Positions 12,549 through 22,791 of a DNA stretch of 64,000 nucleotides are shown piece by piece. Numbering within the stretch: position 1 is the first letter of the stretch; each line of letters begins with the position of its first letter. The stretch spans positions 186,001 through 250,000 of the forward strand of contig JAIWND010000012.1 in the NCBI GenBank assembly GCA_025330725.1, written 5' to 3'. The translations under genes and the position numbers were made by a program. The notes beneath the pieces were generated by a model. That model saw nothing but the letters and a program-made list of their open reading frames with translations, searched no databases and was not told the DNA's origin. This DNA comes from Chlamydoabsidia padenii (Eukaryota; Mucoromycota; Mucoromycetes; Mucorales; Cunninghamellaceae).

Positions 12549-12572
12549 CCCCTTAATTCACTCTCCAAGGGG
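12549..12572. promoter_or_regulatory. Inverted pair of STRE-like sites (CCCCT / AGGGG)
   Basis: CCCCT at 12549-12553 and AGGGG at 12568-12572, about 210-230 bp upstream of the Msn2/4-like start. Msn2/4-type fingers bind AGGGG in yeast, so autoregulation is plausible but unproven. Confidence 0.4.
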
Positions 12573-12588
12573 TGACCCGTTCATGCGA

Positions 12589-12603
12589 GGCGGAATTTGA
12601 AAT
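12589..12603 (-). promoter_or_regulatory. Composite motif upstream of the Msn2/4-like gene
   Basis: GGCGGAATTTGAAAT: the GGCGG half abuts TTTGAA. About 250 bp upstream of the start. Confidence 0.45.
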
Positions 12604-13301
12604 TTGTATTCTCTTTGTTTCAATACAGCCGACGATCACTATCGAGAATGGTAGAAATACTTGATCGACAAAGCGTCAAATCAGTCGATAGACAAGCTTC
12701 TTTTGTTGTATATAGGATAATGTGAACATGGTCTGTTGTCATTTCTTTGTTCTGACAACAAAGAAACATATACTATTTTGCAACCAGCAGTAATTGAATT
12801 TATCAGGGTCAAGAAGGAGAGGGTGATTCCGAATCCTTTTTTTTTTTTGCTTATCCCAGGGGTACCAGTGATTCAAGCATTCATTGCATGCACCATTTGA
12901 ATGCATCCTTTAGCGAGGTTCTGGAAGCAATCTTGTGTTTTAAAAAGTGCCACATGATATAACAGGGAAAAAAAAACTCTTACTTAAACATGTATCATCA
13001 TATCGTGATCAAACATATTGGTTTATAATTGAACGCATTTATATTGCCAATATGGTGAGTTAGGCATAACATGGTATCTCATCCCTGATTTTGTTCCCAA
13101 TGTAATTCAAACTCCGAATTCATGCAGCTTCCCGAATTGGTTTCCCGCTTATTCATGAAGTCTGGAAAGTTGAGTGGATCGATTGGATATGCATTAGTGC
13201 TATGCAGTGTCTTTCTTTAATCAACATCAACAGAATTAGATTCATTTCGTTTGAATATGATATGAGTTTACTTTCCGGAGTTTGGCTGATATTGACGATG
13301 T

Positions 13302-13529
13302 ATGATGACGAATACAATAGTTATCGTCACGGCTTCATCACAAGGGATAGGCGCACAGGTCTGCCACATTGCCAAAACTAGTTTTCTTACAAAAGTTTAT
13401 AAAAGAATAGATCTTCCATTTGTCATCACTAAACTCTGTCCAATAGTGGGGGGTTATGAGAAAGATGACTGTTTAACCTTCCAGAAAAAGAAAAAAAGGA
13501 AGGGGATGAAACTACTAATGCTTGTTTAA
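13302..13529 (+). pseudogene. Possible fragment of a short-chain dehydrogenase N-terminus
   Basis: The frame begins MTNTIVIVTASSQGIGAQV, resembling the first beta-strand and the TGxxxGxG nucleotide-binding loop of SDR enzymes, with the first glycine replaced. Nothing SDR-like follows and no catalytic YxxxK is visible. It may be a relic or chance. Confidence 0.2.
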
Positions 13530-13647
13530 TGGTGTACTCATGCAAGCTAGTAGATCCCTTCACAATAAATCAGCTATTCCCTTTTTTTAAATAAGCATAG
13601 GATTTCCATAATCATCAATATGAAAATCATATACGATAACATACAGT

Positions 13648-13694
<47 letters not shown>

Positions 13695-14004
13695 ATAAAA
13701 AGAGGGGTGGGAATTAAACCCCCGCCTGTATTGAACGGACAGACAAGCCGATAAAATGACACTTGGAAGGTGCTACCTGGTGTATGTATAATTTTCGAAG
13801 CATAAATAGAAAGTAGAGTGAATGGAACAAAGGTAACAATGAAAAAGTACATTGAGACCATGTTGAAATCGATAAAATTGCTTGAATTTTTGTTCTCCTT
13901 TCTTTCCTATAATTCATGCAACACCCAACTTCATGCCCAAAATCTTTGTCCCCGCGAGTTGACCTGAAATCTACGGCCAAAACATCTCCCCCACCCAAAG
14001 TCGG

Positions 14005-14118
14005 GGTTTAAGTTTCAAATTCAGATTCTGCATGAATTTCTTGAAAAGACGAACCCCTTTTCACGGTCAGAGCTCATCTACACGACGAGCAATTCACGTT
14101 TGAAAAAAAAAAATCCAA
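14005..14118. repeat. Dispersed ~100-bp repeat, copy 1
   Basis: Shares with 53445-53550 an ordered set of blocks: TTTCA(A/G)AT, GATTCTGCATGAATT and, about 60 nt on, ACGTTTGAAAAAAAAA. The intervening sequence has diverged. Confidence 0.45.
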
Positions 14119-14429
14119 AGTCTTTTCACCAGAATTGGCTTGATTTCTATGCCCAACTTTAATAATGCACTGGCATTTAAAGTTCCGGGTTATGAATATT
14201 TTGGCTGATGGGTCATGGATTTGAAATACTGTCCATGTGTAGGTTGGTATGCTTTTACACAACACATGAGCATGATGGTATGTATTTTTTCAAACGATGC
14301 GTCAATTTATGCAATAAATATAGTATCAAAGCGTATGTCACACTGACAACCCCTCAAAAAAGATATGGTCGGAGTTGAATAATCAAATCGATGCATGAAT
14401 CACATTAAGGATGGATTTTAAAAGTTATT

Positions 14430-15200
14430 TTATTACAAGTGAGATAAACCACAAAGTTACATAATATACAATACATACAACTTGACCGTATCTGTAAGTT
14501 GCCTTGTTTCCAAATTTCAGTATGGTCATCATAGTTCTGATCCAATACTTCAAATCCACAGTTAATGATGTTATCAAAGGAAACAAACTAGGCGTCCATT
14601 CCCTACAATAAACAACAATTGGTTAGTATACCATATCATCATTGACCGATCTTTTTTTCTCTTATCCTACTGTACCTTTCATTACAACCGCTTGGGGAAA
14701 AACCATCAGAGTTACAATCCCATACCTTGCTATATTGCTTGTTGATATAGATCCAGGCAAGAGTATTTAGCCTACTTTCATAGACATAAACTATTGTTCA
14801 GTGGTGAGTTATTGTCGTTTTGCCAAGTTAGATTACAAATAACTTACCTTCAAATAGGAAGAGACAGCCGAGATGCTAAAGTCAAAGGTGCAGAGAGGGA
14901 TTCGTGTTGACCTTCTCGTAACTATACACCACTAGTCTCTTGAGTGTATTCGCTATAGCAGGCTTCTTGAGTGGCATTCTACATAATAAAAACAGGTGGT
15001 TAGTCAGTTAAACGAAGAAGTAGTTATCGGTTCTTAACTTTGATCAAAGATTGACAAGGATCAGCAGTCGTCCATAGGCATGTGTTATAACTGATTAAAG
15101 AAGAGGTATTCAGCAGTATGGTAAGATATACCAGTGGAATACTTACGTTCAAGCCAAGAGGATTAAAGTGTAGCTGATGTGGAAGGTGGAGTGAAAAAAA
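14430..15200 (-). other. Spliced transcription unit, non-coding or decayed small secreted-protein gene
   Basis: On the minus strand three consecutive introns have good signals: donor GTAAGT at 15146 with acceptor TAG before 14978 (branch CTGACTAAC); donor GTAAGT at 14847 with acceptor before 14771; donor GTACAG at 14675 with acceptor TTGTAG before 14602. An AATAAA-type signal occurs near 14430. No frame stays open through the exons. Protein-like pieces appear in different frames (NATQEACYSEYTQETSG; CTFDFSISAVSSYLK; AWIYINKQYSKVWDCNSDGF). Either a lncRNA or a Cys-containing gene with several indels. Confidence 0.35.
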
Positions 15201-16056
15201 AAAAAAAAAAAAGAAAGAAGAAAGAGGGGAAAATGTTTCAAAAAAAAAAATGCCATTCCATTGACTTTATTTTAAAAACCCGCATGCATGAGCCCACTTG
15301 CAAATACATTCATGGAGGTCTTAATAGCCTGATGATTTGCCCCAAATTCAAACTATATATCTCTATACTTCAAACAAATTGATCAAAAGTTTTACTTGTT
15401 TTCTAACGGTGGTTGTATTCATGACAAGAGAAGGGCATGAATGATCATCTCTGAAAAAAAAAAAAAAAAAAAAAAAAAAAATGAAGAGCGGGTGTTTTCA
15501 AATTCCGCTTTCCTATCATCAGTCTCCGCTTCTTTTAAGCATTGTTATTTACATGCCATCCAAATAATAATCGCTACAAACAGAAAAACTATATGGACTC
15601 TCTACCTATACATTAAATAAAAGACGTAACCGCTCTTATTAATTTAGTCTTCTTCTCTCTTACAACTAAAACATACTCTAATGTGTCTGATATACATTTT
15701 CAAACCCCGGCCGTTATAAACATTTGCCCAGATCGATCTGATTAGAGAATGACACTACAAAATGTAGCTTATTGTATGTAGTAATTTTGGAAAGCACTAA
15801 TTGCAATTAGAGTGAATAAAACAAAGGTAACAGTTACAATAACATCAAGTTACATATAGATTAATTAGGGTTTATATGCATAATACATTCATATTAAGGT
15901 AAAATGAAATGATATGAAGAGCTATTATAGATGGTCAAAAAAGTGACCAGCATGTTTATTTCCAAGTTACATATTAAACAATAAAAGTGGTATATATTTA
16001 TTCTATTTATTCTAATCTATTACAATATAAAACTATTCCTAATGTTGTTGCCATTT
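15201..16056. other. Intergenic region
   Basis: Contains poly(A) tracts (about 15453-15481) and two composite-motif sites, TTTTCAAATTCCGC (15495-15508) and TTTTCAAACCCCGG (15697-15710), with no start codon of a supported gene nearby. The METTL-like poly(A) signal (TTTATT) lies at 15955-15960. Confidence 0.45.
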
Positions 16057-17043
16057 TCAATAATCCATGGAGCAAAACATTAGCAATGCAAACCTATCAT
16101 CCGCCGCCTTTACTTTATTTCCCGGTCGCCGTGATCCAACAAAAACATATATCTGTTCTTCATACCCTAGTGGTCTACCAATGATGCTATCATCATCATC
16201 ATCATCATCATCATTGTTGTTGTTGTTATCCCCAATAATCCGAGCAGGTTCGTAATCAAAGTAACGACCAAAGTGAAGATCCCAAAATCCAGTTTCCTTT
16301 TCAAGTGATCGACACTTGTATCCAATGACGACTTTAGTAGTAGAGTCTTGTTTGCATAAATCCAAGAGTGTATCCATTAGAATATCGAAAAGTTCGGTAA
16401 AATAGACACAATCACTGATGACCACCAAATCGAATCGGCCACCCACCTTGTCTAAGAGTCGTTGACAGTCTTGTTTATTTCCCCAGTGAAGTCGTTCGCA
16501 AAACACTTGAGCACCGCCTTGAATATGATGAGCAGCCACGTTTTCTTCGATTAAAGGGATGACAGGTTCCAAATCCGTAATATAGACTTGGCAGCGAGGT
16601 CCCAGCATGTTGGCCAATGCGATCCCACAGTATCCCGTGCCAGCACCTAGTTCGAGGATGGTATATGTTTTTTCGTCTTGCTGGTTTTGATTGGTTTGTT
16701 CTTCATTGTTGTTACTATAGTACGCTGGAGGTATAGGGTTAGGTGGGTCCAAAACAAGTCCGTTGTCAGGTGAGAAATACGACTGCAAGGTGTACGCACT
16801 ATTGTGAGAATGAGGATTAATGACCAAGATTCATAAAGGGGCTATAACAACCAACTTGTATATTATTCTTTATACCTACCTTTGCCATATTTTACCCGCT
16901 AAACCCAAGTTATCAATGTCTTGACGGAGTGAGAGTACATTTGACACATGAATGCCGGTAGGAGGTCCCTGGGAAGCTTCCACGTTCAAGTCCATGGGTT
17001 TGTTACCAATGACAAAGTCTTTATCATATACACCACCAGTCAT
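16057..17043 (-). CDS. Methyltransf_16 family protein-lysine methyltransferase (METTL21/EFM-like)
   Basis: Exons 17043-16880 and 16798-16057 give 301 aa. The splice yields GKIWQSAYTLQSYF, the conserved entry to the Rossmann domain of this family. SAM-binding motif I is ILELGAGTGYCGIALA, followed by the acidic post-I strand (YITDLE) and the family-typical VVISDCVYF (DxxY-type position). The family methylates lysines on elongation factors, chaperones or other proteins; the target cannot be told from sequence. An Asn/Asp repeat near residue 240 is a low-complexity insert. Divergent from ABP1 by 201 bp. Confidence 0.8.
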
Positions 17044-17154
17044 TAGTATAAGGGAGGTGATCTGGTGAAGAAGGATGAGGATGGTTTTTTAAAAAAAGAA
17101 GAGAAAGAAAAAAGGAAAAACAAAAAAAGGTCGCACTAACTAGTTCCAAAACGT

Positions 17155-17166
17155 CGGAATTTGAAT
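17155..17166 (-). promoter_or_regulatory. Composite motif in the METTL-like/ABP1 divergent promoter
   Basis: CGGAATTTGAAT, 112 bp from the minus-strand ATG and 79 bp from the ABP1 ATG. Confidence 0.45.
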
Positions 17167-17244
17167 GTGAATTTATAGCTCTGGTTTCTGTCGCTTTCCT
17201 TTCTTCTTTTTCCTTTACATCTTTATTATTATTACACTACTCGA

Positions 17245-19538
17245 ATGAGTCATCAAGTAAACTTCTCAACCCACTCCAAAGACCTCACTTCGGCCCATCA
17301 AGCGGTTGTCTCTGACTCTAATGATACCAACTGGTTAATATATGGCTACGACAAGGGCACTAATGACTTGAAGTTGCAAGAAACGGGAGGTAAGGCTAAA
17401 GGAAAAGAAAACAACAACACTCCAATAATACAAATAGATCTTCCCCTATGGATCTTTATTAACTAACTTTATATATACTTTCTGGTATATGATGGAATAG
17501 ATGGCGGACTGGAAGAACTATATGATGAATTTAGTGATGGCAAAGTACAATATGCCTTGGCGCGTGTTATTGACCCCAACTCTCAACTCCCCAAATTGGT
17601 TTTTATTGGCTGGGTAAGTAAAATGATATTATTATAAAAAGATAAGTACTAACCCTTTTATCTATTTTACTTGTAGTGTGGTAGTGGTGTACCTCAATCT
17701 CGAAAGGGGCTCTTCAACTCTCATTTGAACGAAGTCTCCAAATTCTTCAAGGTAAGAACTCCTCCTTTCCTCCCCCCTTGAAGAAACTGCATCAACGCTC
17801 ACTAAATGTCTTGACACTAATCAAAAAATTATAGAGTTTCCACGTACAAATAAATGCTCGTGATGAAGTAGGTATTATATACAAACATGGTCTATAGTGA
17901 TGATTATTGACAAGCTACTTTTATCGAAATGTAGGCCGATGTGGAGCCTGCATTAATCATGAAACGAGTTGCTGAATCCTCTGGTGCCAATTATAGTGTC
18001 CACAAAGAAACTCAACGTGCTCAGCCTGCGGTGACACCAGTGGTAAGAAATTAAATTAGTAGATACAACAAAGATCTCACTCTTTTATTATATTTTGTAT
18101 AGAACTCTGTCTACAAGAAAACCGAAGTCCCTGATATTGCGGCCATGCAACGTGAATCCATGAAAAAAGAAGGACCTCCTCCTCCTGTGGTAAGTAGAAA
18201 TCAAAAATTGTCAGGGTATATATACCATTAGAACTCTTCCACTAATGTACTTTTTTTGTTTGTTCTAGGGAACCACTTACAAACCTGTCCAAACAGCACC
18301 TAAACCTTTAGCCAGCCGGTGGGGATCAGCAACATCTAATCAAGATAACGGTGCTGCAGCTGTCAGAGCAGAACGGGAACGTGCGGAAAAGGAAACTAGG
18401 GAACGGGAAGAACAATTGGCTCGTGAACGAAATGCCAAGGAACGACAAATGGCAGTGGAACAAGAACGTCAATACAATGAACAACAAGCTGCCGAAGAAC
18501 AAATACGACAACAACAACAACAACAAGCTGCCGAAGAACAAAGACAACAACAACAAGCTTTCGAAGAACAAAGACGACGACAACAACAAGCTGCTGAGGA
18601 ACAAGAACGTCAGCGACAACAACAAGCTGCTGATGCGGAATATGAACGTCAACAACAAGCCCAGGAACAGGAGCGACAACGACAACAACAAGCTGCTGAA
18701 GAACAAGAACGACAAAGACAAGCTGCTGCTGAGGAACAAGAACTTCAAAGACAACAACAAGCTGCCGCCGAAGAACAGCAACGACAACGACAAGCTGCTG
18801 CCGAAGAACAAGAACGTCAACGACAACAAGCTATCCAACAAGAACAGGAACGTCAGCAGGAAGCTGAAAGATTGAAGGTAAGGATGGATTTACAAATGAA
18901 GGGGAACAGTCTTTTTTTTTTTTACTCAACTTTTTTTTTTTTGGTCTTGTTTTGTTAGCATGAAGCAAATGCACAACATGCCGCTCCTTCTTCCACAAGT
19001 ACAACCAACTTGAACAGTGTATCTGCAGTCGTCTTGTTTGGATATGATGCTGGTAAGTGAAGAATATAAAAATGTAGTAATAGACAACTAATTACATTGC
19101 TATCTTGTAGGTGAATCGAATGAAATGACTCTTTTGGAAGGTGAAGTGATAACCGAAATCGATCAAGTGGACGAAGGATGGTGGTTTGGTATCAGCGAAG
19201 ATGGAAAGAAACAAGGTCTATTCCCCGCCAACTACGTACAACTATTGGAACAAGAACCGGAACATCCTCCTGTACAACAAGATACTCATACAGCACCTTC
19301 ACCACCACCTGCTGCTCCTGTTGCCGCTCCTGCTCCTGCTGCCGCTGTTGAAGACTTGGGTCAAGTGGCTATTGGATTATATGATTACGAAGCTGGTGAA
19401 GATAACGAAATCTCATTCCGCGAAAACGACCGTATCACTCACATTGAATTTGCTAGCGAAGATTGGTGGCAAGGTGTTGGTCCTGATGGCAAATCATTTG
19501 GCTTATTCCCCGCAAACTATGTACAATTACAAAACTGA
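17245..19538 (+). CDS. ABP1: Actin-binding protein 1 (drebrin-like): ADF-H domain plus two SH3 domains
   Basis: Nine exons (17245-17389, 17501-17613, 17677-17751, 17835-17867, 17935-18042, 18103-18189, 18269-18877, 18959-19052, 19111-19538) give 563 aa; exon 4 has only 33 nt. Residues 1-135 form an ADF-homology domain ([31 protein letters not shown]). A long Gln/Glu/Arg-rich coiled coil fills about 190-385. SH3 domains lie at about 413-468 and 508-563, each ending in [10 protein letters not shown]. Abp1 couples cortical actin to endocytic proteins and the Arp2/3 complex. The coiled coil is rich in imperfect CAA/GAA repeats. A poly(A) signal lies at 19612-19617. Confidence 0.95.
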
Positions 19539-20001
19539 TCATTTGATCCACACACATCCTTCCTCCTCCTTTTTTTTTTTTTTTTAATATCAGTTATCTC
19601 TTCTTTGCAACAATAAAAATATATTTTGTTTTTATACTTCTTTTTAATATGATATGATATGATATGATATTTTGTGGATATAATTAATTGCAAATAAATC
19701 ATGGAAATAAGGTGCGCATCAATGATTGTAAATGTGTTGGGATTTTAAAAGTGAATACATATGCAGACAATGTATTTTAAATCCCGCCATCACAAATTGA
19801 CACACTGGTTTATAGTCCCTGTCAAGCAAGTTTTAGCCCGTACGCCATCATAAACCTGGCATTTACCATATAATCAGTCCCCACCCCACCCATACAAAGG
19901 TATATATAAAAAAAAAAAGACACAATTCACATTATAAAGTAAAGTTTTATATTTAAAAACCAAAGAATCTTTATTCCAACAATTGAATCAAACTATCGAA
20001 T
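19539..20001. other. Convergent 3' region of ABP1 and RPS26
   Basis: Holds the ABP1 poly(A) signal (19612-19617), the RPS26 signal on the minus strand (TTTATT 19970-19975), and an isolated perfect composite motif TTTTAAATCCCGCC at 19775-19788, far from any annotated start. Confidence 0.5.
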
Positions 20002-20527
20002 TTAAGCCTTGTTACCAGTCTACAAAAGATCAAGATTAAAAAGAGTGAGTGATTTCGGCCGAGGCATCATTGATATGATTTCATTTATTCAGTACCTTTT
20101 GGAATCGGAATCTGGGAGGAGGAGCACGGTTGCGACGGCTGACAACGGAGCGGACACGAACAACACGAGCGTGGATGGCGCAAGAGATACAGTAGTGCAA
20201 CTTGACGTACAACTTGGGGATAGCGTATTCTTCGTAGATGGAGGCTTCTTGAAGATCGCGGACAGCAGCGGCTTCTACCATGTTACGGATAGTGAAACGC
20301 TTGATGGCCTTGTCCTATAACCAATAATAGTAATAATAAAGAAGGATGTATGTGCATCAGTCAGGAGTGTGTATGTGTGTGTGTATTATACTTGAAGAAT
20401 GTTTTACAATTACTAACCTTGGGGCAGCAACGATAACAGTTGATGCAACGGATAAACTTGTTGTGGCCACGACCGTGCTTGTTGCGTCCATTGTTTCTTC
20501 TCTTGCAAGTCTATTTGGCGAATGTGG

Positions 20528-20560
<33 letters not shown>

Positions 20561-20696
20561 GTTGATACAGTCAGTTCAATCATTCATCCATCTATTTATC
20601 CATCCATCCATCCACTGTCGTTGTTGTGCTATTTCCATCATATACAATTCCCCTCCCCTCCTTTTTTTTTTTGTTGATTTCAATCTTCCTTACCAT
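20002..20696 (-). CDS. RPS26: 40S ribosomal protein S26 (eS26)
   Basis: Exons: ATG alone (20696-20694), 20510-20418, 20314-20096 and 20019-20002 give 110 aa. The protein starts [16 protein letters not shown] and contains [19 protein letters not shown], with Cys residues of the zinc site, then [19 protein letters not shown] and a short TGNKA tail encoded by a separate 18-nt exon. RPS26 sits at the mRNA exit region of the 40S subunit. The start codon is the last codon of exon 1, immediately followed by GTAAGG, an arrangement common in ribosomal protein genes. Intron 1 carries a long poly(A) tract (plus strand). Divergent from THP3. Confidence 0.95.
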
Positions 20697-20780
20697 ATTG
20701 ATATGATTAGAGGAGGTTGTAAAGAGAAGGAATCACTTTCCAGCGAAATCCAGCCCTTATTTTTTCTGGCTCTCCAAATA

Positions 20781-20793
20781 TTTAAAATCCCGA
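20781..20793 (+). promoter_or_regulatory. Composite motif in the RPS26/THP3 divergent promoter
   Basis: TTTAAAATCCCGA, 85 bp from the RPS26 ATG and 105 bp from the THP3 ATG. Confidence 0.5.
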
Positions 20794-20897
20794 CTTTTTG
20801 AGATTCAAATTAGGGCGTCCAGTTTTTTGTTATTCCAACATTTTTAGTCCTTCTTTCGCTAATCCATTGGTTTTTGTGTGTAGGTGACAATAAATTG

Positions 20898-22584
20898 ATG
20901 GCTAACCTATGTAAGTATATTAAAAAAAAACACAACTTGAAAGGCACCTTATACGTTATACTAAATAACACCTTTTACTATTCTTCCACTTCTTCCACTA
21001 CGATTCAGCTCCCGCATATATTCCAGTAGGAAAGAAACGAAAGCAACAGAAACAATGCAAGATACCCAACAGCACTGCTATAGACCTATTGTCATCTGAC
21101 GATGATGACAAATCACCAGTCGTCAAAAAGTAAATAGAATAGTACTCACAATCACACAACATGACTAATGTGTGTCTTTTTTCTTATAGGAAAAAGTCTA
21201 TATCTTTACCTGGTCAAATCGTCAACACACCTGAAGAACAACGAAGACGCGAACTTCGATCTCAACGATTTCTACAAGATCAACCTATCAAAAAGCATGA
21301 CAGTACTGTGAAAAGTGTTGTCTTGATGGAGGTAATCATTGTGTGTGGTGTGGTGGTACTTGTAGATCATGTCTATATTTTATTAACCTCTTTCCCTTCT
21401 TACTAACATAGGAAGGTAACGACGTTTGGCAATTCTCAGCGGTGGTAGGAACTAGCACAGATATAGAAAAACCATACTTCCGTTTAACATCAGTAAGTAG
21501 GAAATAGGAGGAACTTGTACATGGAAATCATCTGATCAGACTACTAATCTCTTTTTATCAAGGCGGCGGATCCTCGAACAGTCAGACCTTTACCTATACT
21601 GAAGAAGACTTACAAGCATCTTAGGAAGAAATGGAGGAAGGAACATAACTATGCCTATATATGCGAACAGTTTAAATCGATGCGGCAGGACTTAACAGTA
21701 AGTTGATCATCAATTGATGAAATCTATCACTACTGATTACATTAATGTCGATAGGTCCAGTGCATTAGAAACGACTTTACAGTAAAGGTGTACGAAACTC
21801 ATGCGCGGATTGCTTTGGAAAAGGTAAAAAGTGTATGGTGGATATTTGTTTTATATACATATAATCTTTATATTCTTGTGTTTTAGGGTGATTGCTCTCA
21901 ATACAATCAATGTGGCAGTCAACTCAAATATCTTTATGATCAGGGCATCGATGGAAACAAGGACGAATTTACAGCATACCGACTCCTTTACTTTTTACAT
22001 ACTCAAAATTGGCCAGGTAAAGACAAAAACAAAAATAAAAAGGATATTGGCAACATTGGTAGAACTTATATATACGATCACGTTTTTATTTGTTTGTATT
22101 GATAGACATTCATTCGTTGTTGGGGGAAATCAAGAAAGGAGGGGATCAACACTCCGATTGCGTGGATCATGCGTTACAAGTCCGATCGGCTATGGCGACT
22201 AGAAACTATCATCGACTCTTCCAGCTTTACGAAAATGCTCCAAATATGGGTGGATACTTGATGGATCAATTCATTGAACGAGAACGTGTACAAGCCATGA
22301 TCGTACTTTGTAAAGCGTAAGTATGGATCAAAAAAAAAAAAAAAAAGTTATGTGTAACATACTGATTTGTATTTGTTGCCAGGTATCAAATGGGTCTTCC
22401 TCTTGACTTTGTTTTATCAGAACTTAGATTTGAAGATATCATGGACCTGGGTCTATTCTTGAAGAAACATGGCATACCAAGGAATCGTACAACACCAACC
22501 ATCCTCGACACTAAAACAGCATTAGGGAAACTACAAGAAGCAAGTAAGAAGTTTAATCGGGTGGATATAAAGGGCCAAATCTGA
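20898..22584 (+). CDS. THP3: THP3/LENG8-type SAC3-GANP domain protein
   Basis: Nine exons (20898-20910, 21009-21129, 21190-21331, 21412-21492, 21563-21697, 21755-21823, 21887-22016, 22106-22316, 22383-22584) give 367 aa. The first coding exon has only 13 nt. The core RPLPILKKTYKHLRKKW, VQCIRNDFTVKVYETHARIAL and YNQCGSQLKYLYDQG is the SAC3/GANP/THP3 helical domain, continuing into the winged-helix part (SELRFEDIMDLGLFLKKHGI). Thp3 works with Csn12 in transcription elongation and splicing in yeast. The protein is shorter at the N-terminus than yeast Thp3, so an extra upstream exon cannot be excluded. A poly(A) signal lies at 22746-22751. Confidence 0.85.
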
Positions 22585-22791
22585 TATTCAATAGTCACGA
22601 CTCTGCAGCGGAAATCAATTTGTACCTTTTTATAACTAACCTTGATTTATCCCCCACTCCTTCTTCTTCCTCTTCTTCTTCTTCCCATATTTAACACTTT
22701 TTTTTTAAAACTTTTATCCTCCATTCTAATCCATCATATAAATATAATAAACAACTTCATCTACACTTTATTCAGCTTGACCCTTTAAACT

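Larger units (their letters stand above)
12342..14400. other. Gene-poor intergenic region with decayed fragments
   Basis: Upstream side of the Msn2/4-like gene: paired STRE-like sites at 12549-12572 and a composite motif at 12589-12603. Further on are a T42 tract (13651-13692), motif-like sites at 13105-13117 and 13713-13726, and a repeat copy near 14005-14118. A short frame at 13302-13529 starts like a Rossmann dehydrogenase but breaks off. No intact gene is supported. Confidence 0.5.

Noticed and set aside
18326..18841. Long minus-strand Leu/Ser-rich frame opposite ABP1
   Set aside because: It is the antisense shadow of the Gln/Glu repeat in the ABP1 coiled coil.
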